Both the position numbers and the translations under genes were made by a program. This document shows positions 29,528 through 34,816 of a stretch of DNA of 46,923 bases, piece after piece. Position 1 is the first letter of the stretch. The number at the start of each line of letters is the position of its first letter. The stretch covers positions 1-46,923 of the forward strand of contig CALRCI010000001.1 in NCBI GenBank assembly GCA_943354525.1. Reading direction: 5' to 3'. The notes under the pieces are model-generated. The model was not told where the DNA came from. It did no database searches and worked only from the letters and a program-made list of their open reading frames with translations. Origin of the DNA: Candidatus Nomurabacteria bacterium (GTDB lineage: Bacteria > Patescibacteriota > Minisyncoccia > Phycocordibacterales > UBA9973).

Positions 29528-30511
29528 ATGCCCGAACTCCCCGAAGTGCAAACCACTGTCGCCGGACTCCAAAAAATCCTGCCGAGACTAGTCATCAAAG
29601 ATGTCTGGACGGATTTGGCGAAGAAAAATCAGCGTATCCCCCATTTCAAAGAAACATTGAAAGATCTTTCTTTCTATCAGAAATTCCGCCGTGAAGTCAG
29701 CGGTAAGAAAGTCATTTCCGTCGAACGCAGAGCAAAAAATATTCTGATCAACATTTCAGGGGGTAAAACGATTCTCATCCATATGAAAATGACCGGCCAT
29801 ATCATGGTTGGCAAATATTCATATGACAAGAAAACCAATTCATGGACACCGGCACCTGATGAGAAAAATCTGGCACTTCGGGATCCGTTCAACCGATTTA
29901 TTCATACGGTATTTACATTGACCTCACCCCGGACTACGTCTCGACCCTCTCCTTATAAAGGAGAGGAAGAATTCCATCTCGTATTCTGCGATTCACGCAA
30001 GTTTGGAACAGTGAAGCTTGTCGCGAGGTCTTTGTTATATGCTCCAGGCTCTATGCTCCATGCTTTGGGTCCTGAGCCATTGGACAAGAATTTCACGTTT
30101 GCAAAATTTACTGAGCGATTGAGCAAGAAGCTGAATGGAAAAATAAAACCGGTACTTCTCGATCAATCAATCATCTCCGGCATCGGTAATATTTATTCCG
30201 ATGAAATGCTCTGGCTCGCCGGCATCAATCCGCGAGCGTTGGTCAAAGATATTCCGGCAGTGAAAATGAAAAAATTATATGCGGGCATGAAATCAGTGCT
30301 GGCAAAAGGAATCGATTTCGGCGGCGACTCAACATCAGATTATCGCGATGTGCAGGGAGTCCCCGGTAAATTCAGCTACCATCACAAGGCATACCGCATG
30401 ACTGGCAAACGATGTAGCAAACCGAGATGCACCGGTGGTATACTGAGAATAATCATCGGCGCACGCAGCGCACATTATTGCAGCGTACATCAGAGATTAT
30501 CAAATAAATAA
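29528..30511 (+). CDS. mutM: DNA-formamidopyrimidine glycosylase with in-frame repeat inserts
   Basis: This 327-residue base-excision enzyme removes oxidised purines (8-oxoG, Fapy). It begins MPELPEVQTTVAG with the catalytic Pro2/Glu3, has HMKMTGHIMVG, the helix-two-turn-helix (QSIISGIGNIYSDEMLWLAG) and a C-terminal zinc finger. The finger is unusual: C-x4-C (RCSKPRC) and C-x2-H (YCSVH) instead of two CxxC pairs. It is about 50 residues longer than usual because of translated repeats at 29920-29970 and 30038-30065. TGC TACAAT ends 6 nt before ATG (leaderless). Confidence 0.9.
   Translation: MPELPEVQTTVAGLQKILPRLVIKDVWTDLAKKNQRIPHFKETLKDLSFYQKFRREVSGKKVISVERRAKNILINISGGKTILIHMKMTGHIMVGKYSYDKKTNSWTPAPDEKNLALRDPFNRFIHTVFTLTSPRTTSRPSPYKGEEEFHLVFCDSRKFGTVKLVARSLLYAPGSMLHALGPEPLDKNFTFAKFTERLSKKLNGKIKPVLLDQSIISGIGNIYSDEMLWLAGINPRALVKDIPAVKMKKLYAGMKSVLAKGIDFGGDSTSDYRDVQGVPGKFSYHHKAYRMTGKRCSKPRCTGGILRIIIGARSAHYCSVHQRLSNK
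29923..29972 (+). repeat. In-frame palindromic repeat insert in mutM
   Basis: A segment starting near CCTCACCCCGGAC and ending in a 9-bp hairpin (29946-29954 with 29958-29966, CCTCTCCTT/AAGGAGAGG). It is translated as TSPRTTSRPSPYKGEEE, a charged, disordered insert between conserved strands. The motif resembles dispersed intergenic palindromes known from other genomes. Confidence 0.6.
30038..30065 (+). repeat. In-frame heptamer array in mutM (4 units)
   Basis: Four 7-nt units (TATGCTC, CAGGCTC, TATGCTC, CATGCTT), 28 nt, translated as part of LLYAPGSMLHALG. Same unit number and length as the array inside the pseudouridine synthase gene at 14295-14322, but a different unit sequence. Confidence 0.65.
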
Positions 30512-30521
30512 ATTTATTTTT

Positions 30522-30719
30522 ATGGCAGAAGAACACAAAAAAAGCGCGGCAGTGCAAGACCTCATGTTTCTACTCGCCGCAATCATTATTGGATTCGTCA
30601 TCTGGTTCTACACCGGCGGTCCGGCACGCTTCAACAACAAGCCGTTCATCAAGCCAGCCGAGCCAATTGATTCCGGTGAGACATACGGACCAAGCACTCC
30701 GAATACGCAATTCCAGTAG
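30522..30719 (+). CDS. Small single-helix membrane protein, hypothetical
   Basis: This 65-residue protein has a charged N-terminus (MAEEHKKSAAVQ), one hydrophobic helix (about residues 13-30, LMFLLAAIIIGFVIWFYTGG) and a Pro-rich tail (KPFIKPAEPIDSGE). It starts 10 nt after mutM on the same strand and is probably co-transcribed with it. No family recognised. Its stop codon lies within the left arm of stem-loop element A2. Confidence 0.65.
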   Translation: MAEEHKKSAAVQDLMFLLAAIIIGFVIWFYTGGPARFNNKPFIKPAEPIDSGETYGPSTPNTQFQ

Positions 30720-30846
30720 CACACAAGAAAATACAGATGATTTTTTATGAGACCGCGCGGAGGCGGGTAGCCGAGCTCGAGCAAAAATTCACCAGAATTT
30801 TATGCGTGTCGATTAAAAAATCATCTGTATTTTCTTGTGTGCTACT
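30715..30846 (+). repeat. Long stem-loop element, family A copy 2 (A2)
   Basis: A 33-bp perfect inverted repeat (30715-30747 with 30814-30846) encloses the 66-nt family A core (30748-30813). The arms contain the TAG of the rightward 65-aa gene and most of the TAG of the convergent methyltransferase gene. The core inner hairpin is AAAATTC/GAATTTT with an ACCA loop. The innermost ten arm bases (TGATTTTTTA) are shared with A3; the rest of the arm is not. Confidence 0.88.
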
Positions 30847-31324
30847 AATCTGTCAGCGCATAGAGCATAATACCAGTGGCAACAGAAACATTGAGCGATT
30901 CTTTTACACCGCGCATCGGAATCTCCGCGATCACGTCGCACTCCCCTAAAACTTTTTGAGACAGTCCCGTGACTTCCGTGCCGAGGATGAGCGCAGTTCT
31001 TTCTGTGCTTTTCACTTTTTTATAACTGACTGAATTTGTCGATTGTTCCAGTGCAACGATTCTGTAATTTTCTTTCTTGAGTTTTCGCAACAGTGGCGCA
31101 ATAGTCTTCACATGTTCCCACACAACTGAATCTTCTGCCCCGAGGGCACATTTATGAAAATCATTTCTCTTTCTTCCAAACCGATCGAGCGGTGTCGGAG
31201 TCGTCCCGATGAGGTATATCTTCCCTACTCCGGCCGCGTCGGCCGTACGAAAAATCGCTCCGACATTGTAGACGCTGCGGATATTATCGAGCACAAGGAT
31301 GATTTTATCGTTGATTTTAGGCAT
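30845..31324 (-). CDS. SpoU/TrmH-family RNA 2'-O-methyltransferase
   Basis: This 159-residue SPOUT-fold protein methylates a ribose in tRNA or rRNA using SAM. The three family motifs are present: motif 1 LVLDNIRSVYNVGAIFRTAD (Asn and Arg), motif 2 ALILGTEVTGLSQKVLGECD, and motif 3 EIPMRGVKESLNVSVATGIM. The knot region is complete, but no extra RNA-binding domain exists. ATG at 31324 is preferred over 31375, which would start 3 nt from the divergent tRNA-Lys. The target nucleotide cannot be told. The stop codon is in the right arm of element A2. Confidence 0.88.
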   Translation of the reverse strand: MPKINDKIILVLDNIRSVYNVGAIFRTADAAGVGKIYLIGTTPTPLDRFGRKRNDFHKCALGAEDSVVWEHVKTIAPLLRKLKKENYRIVALEQSTNSVSYKKVKSTERTALILGTEVTGLSQKVLGECDVIAEIPMRGVKESLNVSVATGIMLYALTD

Positions 31325-31377
31325 ATTGTGTGCTAATTTGAGTTTACTTGCTTTTCGGTTTAAAGCAATAAGCATAT

Positions 31378-31450
31378 GCGCCCATAGCTCAGTTGGTAGA
31401 GCAGATCCCTTTTAAGGATAAGGTCGTAGGTTCGATCCCTACTGGGCGCA
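31378..31450 (+). tRNA. tRNA-Lys (anticodon TTT)
   Basis: Acceptor GCGCCCA pairs with TGGGCGC, discriminator A. The D-arm is AGCTCAGTTGGTAGAGC, the anticodon loop CTTTTAA, and the T-arm GTAGGTTCGATCCCTAC. The first anticodon-stem pair is G/A. CCA is not encoded. Confidence 0.94.
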
Positions 31451-31471
31451 CTCGGTTATCCACACTCATTT

Positions 31472-31500
31472 TTGAATTCGAACATTTTTTCGAGTATACT
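31472..31500 (+). promoter_or_regulatory. Near-consensus sigma-70 promoter
   Basis: TTGAAT (31472-31477), exactly 17 nt, then TATACT (31495-31500). The predicted start is near 31507. An ATG directly abuts the -10 and so would lie upstream of the transcript. Confidence 0.75.
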
Positions 31501-31506
31501 ATGTCC

Positions 31507-31714
31507 AGACCCAAAGAGACCTTCGTTTCATCACAAAGCAGTTCGCTTAGAACATATACAATGTGTTTGAAGCGTACAAAAGAGAAAATATAATCATACC
31601 AAATTTTCTTGTCTCAGCTCTTTATAAATCAGTCACTCTGTACATTAGAGGAAAATACTAAAGGCCTCGAGCCTGTCCCGCACATCGTGCGAGCCATACT
31701 CGAGGCCTTTTTTT
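31507..31714 (+). ncRNA. Candidate structured small RNA of about 205 nt
   Basis: A promoter at 31472-31500 and a terminator at 31660-31714 bracket about 205 nt without a usable ORF. A 30-codon ORF from 31501 begins before the predicted start site. Local hairpins are visible: CGCTT/AAGCG around an AACAT/ATGTGTT region, AGAAAAT/ATTTTCT, and AAAGAG/CTCTTT. The size is in the range of 6S RNA, but I see no diagnostic 6S feature, and it does not look like SRP RNA, RNase P or tmRNA. Confidence 0.5.
31660..31714 (+). terminator. Terminator of the 31.5-kb candidate RNA
   Basis: A 12-bp stem AAAGGCCTCGAG/CTCGAGGCCTTT (31660-31671 with 31699-31710) with an internal 5-bp hairpin (CGCAC/GTGCG), followed by TTTTATTTT. 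Confidence 0.82.
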
Positions 31715-31723
31715 ATTTTGTAT

Positions 31724-31740
31724 TTGTCATTCCGGACTTG
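31724..31740. repeat. Fragment of the REP-like element
   Basis: TTGTCATTCCGGACTTG, 17 nt, identical to the reverse complement of 13231-13247. The rest of the element is missing. Confidence 0.65.
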
Positions 31741-31752
31741 CGTATCCATCAT

Positions 31753-31802
31753 CCCCCCCCCCGTTGATAATTCACGACGGCCGTCGTGAATTATCAACGG
31801 GG
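31753..31802. repeat. C10 tract and 44-bp perfect palindrome
   Basis: Ten C (31753-31762) run into a perfect palindrome (31759-31780 mirrored by 31781-31802) with no loop, centred on GACGG/CCGTC. It lies downstream of the leftward cysteine-rich paralogue 3. A separate 7-bp hairpin (31814-31820 with 31822-31828) nearer the gene could be that gene's terminator. Confidence 0.75.
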
Positions 31803-31829
31803 AAAAATGCGACAGGAGTCGGACTCCTA

Positions 31830-33527
31830 CTAATTAGCTTCCTGCTGATAGCATGTTTCGCAATACACGATCTCCGACCGCTCAGGCACGTAACTTGTCT
31901 TGATTTCTTTTTCGCATTTCATGCAGAAGCGATCATAGAGCTGCGGCGGATTCACTGTGTTGAATCTCCGCTTGAATCTACACTTCCAGCATTTCACCGG
32001 GAACGGTACGCCGATCTTTCTATGCAGTTGAATCTCAAGCGTAGTAATTCTAAATCCTTTTTTACATTCAGCGCATTCTATAATTTCTTTTTGGATCGCA
32101 TCATCGATATCTGCTACTGTTTCAGGAACTTGGTCAGCGGTCATGGTCGTCGTATGTTCTGAATCAGGAATATCATGCCACTGCATCCCGCCCTCAATAA
32201 TTTCATTTTTTGAAAGCGGGAAATAATAATCAGCCATTGTTTCGTTGTACGCAAACGGTGAGAACATGAACGGGAAAAATTCTCCATAACTCCACACGCG
32301 GCCTTTCTCATCCGTATATGGATTTGTCTTCATGTCAGCAATAATCTTTTCCCGAAGCACTAGATATTCTTCTTTTGTATATTGCTTGTTGAGAATGCAG
32401 TATTGCTTGCGTTTGAGATTGTAGCAGCCAAAACAATCTTTGGATTGATTGGCATAAAAACAGTACTCCAGATTGAGGGCATTCGGCCAGCATTGCGCCG
32501 AGAAGTGGTCGTTGTATGCGCTCTCGCCCACGGTCAAACATTCGTATAAATTCTCCGCGCCATATCCCCAGTTAGTGTAATCATAACAATTCTTCGTCGG
32601 TCCCATCGTCAGCATCTGCACGAATCGCGAATCTTCAACACTCGAAACCATATATGAGTCTTTAGTGTTTTTCGATTCATAGATGAAATCACCGGTAGTA
32701 TTCACATTCAAGCCATTACCCGCAGTCGCCCGGCGAGGCTGTGTCATAAAGAATTCGCGTGATTGTTGAAGCATTGATTCGATCCCCTCGCGAGTATCAA
32801 GTCGCATTTCAGCAACTTTCTTTTTATACTCTTCCTTGCTGTATTGCTGATTGAAAATACAATTCGATTTATTGCGCAGATTTATGCACCCGACACAATC
32901 GACACAGCCTGAGCAGGAACGAGAAAAATGCGTATCAGTACATGAATCAAGCTCTTCGCTATATATGCAGTGATAACTCTTATACATTCCGACACATTCA
33001 TAACAGAGTTCGACTTCTTTGAAGCGATAGCCGTCCAATGAATCCGCCACATGGGCATAGACCATACAATACGCAGTACGCTCCCCATAATCGGCATTAA
33101 ATACCATGAAACAGTCTTTCTGATACGCTGTAGCGTTCACATAGGGTGAATTTACGAGCGTAGAATACAAATTTTCGATGGCCATGAAAGTAGATTTGTC
33201 TTTCAATTCAGCCAGTTGTTCAAAGAAATTTCGGTTCGGATCATAGTCCATGCCATATTCCGTGCCATCCCATGTATCTCCGAACCAGCATTTCGGACAG
33301 AACACACGATATGGCGTGCCGTCACGTAGATTTGAAATAATGGATTCATTGCAGTTCGCACAAGCTCTCTTATAGAGAGTAATCCAGTTCAGAAAGGCCA
33401 GCCGGCGCTGAAACCGACACCCAGGACACCATGTTGGCGGCGGAACATTTATTTTCTTATAGAAATTAAAATCATCCGGCTCGATCACGAAATCCTTTTT
33501 GCAGTTTTGGCAGTTTTTAGTTTCCAC
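31830..33527 (-). CDS. Cysteine-rich zinc-ribbon protein, paralogue 3
   Basis: This 565-residue protein has the same plan as the pair at 16.3-19.7 kb. Ribbon 1 is C6/C9/C34/C37 (NCQNCKKDF...WCPGCRFQRR) and ribbon 2 C56/C59/C77/C80. YGMDYDPNRNFFEQLAELKD follows, then a central region of Cys pairs (CYECVGMYKSYHC, SCTDTHFSRSC, CSGCVDCVGC). The two family motifs are CVGCINLRNKSNC..NQQYSKEEY and CFGCYNLKRKQYC..NKQYTKEEY. Then come SPFAYNETMADYYFPLSKNE, ribbon 3 (CAECKKGF...KCWKCRFKRR) and ribbon 4 (FCMKCEKE...YCETCYQQE). All ribbon cysteines are kept. It starts 2 nt after the holA stop codon. Function unknown; presumably cytoplasmic. Confidence 0.83.
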   Translation of the reverse strand: METKNCQNCKKDFVIEPDDFNFYKKINVPPPTWCPGCRFQRRLAFLNWITLYKRACANCNESIISNLRDGTPYRVFCPKCWFGDTWDGTEYGMDYDPNRNFFEQLAELKDKSTFMAIENLYSTLVNSPYVNATAYQKDCFMVFNADYGERTAYCMVYAHVADSLDGYRFKEVELCYECVGMYKSYHCIYSEELDSCTDTHFSRSCSGCVDCVGCINLRNKSNCIFNQQYSKEEYKKKVAEMRLDTREGIESMLQQSREFFMTQPRRATAGNGLNVNTTGDFIYESKNTKDSYMVSSVEDSRFVQMLTMGPTKNCYDYTNWGYGAENLYECLTVGESAYNDHFSAQCWPNALNLEYCFYANQSKDCFGCYNLKRKQYCILNKQYTKEEYLVLREKIIADMKTNPYTDEKGRVWSYGEFFPFMFSPFAYNETMADYYFPLSKNEIIEGGMQWHDIPDSEHTTTMTADQVPETVADIDDAIQKEIIECAECKKGFRITTLEIQLHRKIGVPFPVKCWKCRFKRRFNTVNPPQLYDRFCMKCEKEIKTSYVPERSEIVYCETCYQQEAN

Positions 33528-33529
33528 TA

Positions 33530-34255
33530 TTAGATTTTCTCTAAAATAAATTTCTCGAGCGACAAATCGAGCGGGGCGAGACCTTGGATTTCATTCATGG
33601 TGAGTGTGATGAGTTCGTTAGCGAATGCAATCGGCTCGCCGGGTTTCCAGTTTTTGAGTGCTGCTTTCGCCTTGCGATAAACGAATGGATTGAGGCCAGA
33701 ACTTAGTGCATCTTTCTCACTCGCCGCGAGCGCGAGCGATTTTAGTCCCCAGAACAGCACACCGCCAATCTCGCGAGTCTCTATTCCCGCTTCACGCGCC
33801 TGTCGGTAAATCTGCCAGGCCAGTTTCTTGTCACGAGCGGCCACGGCATCAGTCAGTGCAAATGTATTGAAACGTTCTCCGCCAGCTGGCGGATTCTTCT
33901 TCGATTCCAGTTCTATAACTTCATCTGCATATTTGGAAATCTTTTTCAGATCAGCGGCAGGGAGCGAATCTTCGACAATAATAAACGTGTTTGATGAATC
34001 CTTAAATGATTTCGCAAGCGCAATAATATTCTCGCTCATATCGCTCTCCCCGATCAAACGGTCGAGCACGACGAGCGATTGCTCACCGAAGAGATCTGCT
34101 CCAGCGATGAGCATTTCAATTTCTTCGCGACGAGCAGTATCGGCATCGAAAATTTTCCGCACGAGCGACGGATTTTTTTTGAGGAGTGCCGCTGCAACTT
34201 TCTCTCGTCGAGCGAGAAGCGATGCGCGATCGTTACCAATAATGAGTGTAAGCAT
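33530..34255 (-). CDS. holA: DNA polymerase III subunit delta (compact)
   Basis: This 241-residue protein matches HolA, which opens the sliding clamp within the clamp loader. It begins LTLIIGNDRASLLARREKVA and has EMLIAGADLFGEQSLVVLDR (typical delta pattern), NTFIIVEDSLPAADLKKISK, the middle helical domain (DAVAARDKKLAWQIYRQARE) and a final NEIQGLAPLDLSLEKFIL. It is about 100 residues shorter than E. coli delta. A PPAGGE insert (SKKNPPAGGERFNTF) derives from the palindromic repeat at 33874-33893. It is co-directional with the ICMT-like gene (3-nt gap) and paralogue 3. Confidence 0.82.
   Translation of the reverse strand: MLTLIIGNDRASLLARREKVAAALLKKNPSLVRKIFDADTARREEIEMLIAGADLFGEQSLVVLDRLIGESDMSENIIALAKSFKDSSNTFIIVEDSLPAADLKKISKYADEVIELESKKNPPAGGERFNTFALTDAVAARDKKLAWQIYRQAREAGIETREIGGVLFWGLKSLALAASEKDALSSGLNPFVYRKAKAALKNWKPGEPIAFANELITLTMNEIQGLAPLDLSLEKFILEKI
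33874..33893. repeat. 20-nt palindromic repeat translated as PPAGGE, copy 2
   Basis: Identical over 20 nt to 15730-15749 and read in the same frame. The surrounding residues of the two proteins are unrelated. Confidence 0.75.
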
Positions 34256-34258
34256 AGA

Positions 34259-34723
34259 TTACATGCGGACCTTCTTTTGGTAGGTCCGATAGGGATCGCC
34301 GAATTTCTCGACGAGAATTGCCTCTTCTTTGCCGATGAAGACGGAGCGAGTTATAGCGAAGGCGACGAGCGTAGTGATGACGACGGCATATGAGCCGAGA
34401 ATGAACCCGAGGCCGAGAATCATCAGCGCGATACCGAGATGCGTCGGCGCGCGGGTCAACTTATACGGACCATGTGCGAAATCTTGCCAGATCGGGCCGT
34501 CTTCGCGCTTGTGGTGATGACCGCTGCGAGATGTATGCTGGGCCCAGTAGATTAGGATCGGACCCACGAATATCAAGAGAAATCCGATATACGACAGATT
34601 GGTATTATAGAATCGGACGTGATGGAAGAGATCAATCAGGAGGCCGATGAGTAGGCCGGCCACGTTGACGAAATACGAGTGCCCGAGCACGAGGTGGATC
34701 AGGTTGGACTTATTATTATGCAT
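34259..34723 (-). CDS. Isoprenylcysteine carboxyl methyltransferase-like membrane protein
   Basis: This 154-residue protein has four or five hydrophobic helices and the C-terminal signature of the ICMT/PEMT superfamily: FAHGPYKLTRAPTHLGIALM (the RHPxYxG-like SAM motif, here RAPTHLG), then a helix pair and EEAILVEKFGDPYRTYQKKV, matching E-E-x-L-x-x-x-F-G-x-x-Y-x-x-Y. Such enzymes methylate lipids or other membrane substrates; the substrate is unknown. TACAAT ends 6 nt before ATG (leaderless). It heads the operon with holA and paralogue 3. Confidence 0.82.
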   Translation of the reverse strand: MHNNKSNLIHLVLGHSYFVNVAGLLIGLLIDLFHHVRFYNTNLSYIGFLLIFVGPILIYWAQHTSRSGHHHKREDGPIWQDFAHGPYKLTRAPTHLGIALMILGLGFILGSYAVVITTLVAFAITRSVFIGKEEAILVEKFGDPYRTYQKKVRM

Positions 34724-34769
34724 ATGCGCATTGTACTCCCCTGTGACTTGCCCGACAAGCGCTCCAGAT

Positions 34770-34816
34770 AATCTGTCGAAAACGCCAAGGCTAAGCCTTG
34801 GCGTTTTCGACAGATT
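34770..34816 (-). terminator. 23-bp terminator stem of polA
   Basis: A perfect 23-bp inverted repeat (34770-34792 with 34794-34816, one central base). The right arm touches the first base of the polA stop codon. GCCAAGGCT inside, AATCTGTCGAAAA outside. Confidence 0.8.

Noticed and set aside
31501..31593. 30-codon ORF with ATG touching TATACT
   Set aside because: The predicted transcription start falls downstream of this ATG, and the peptide has no features; a non-coding RNA fits better.
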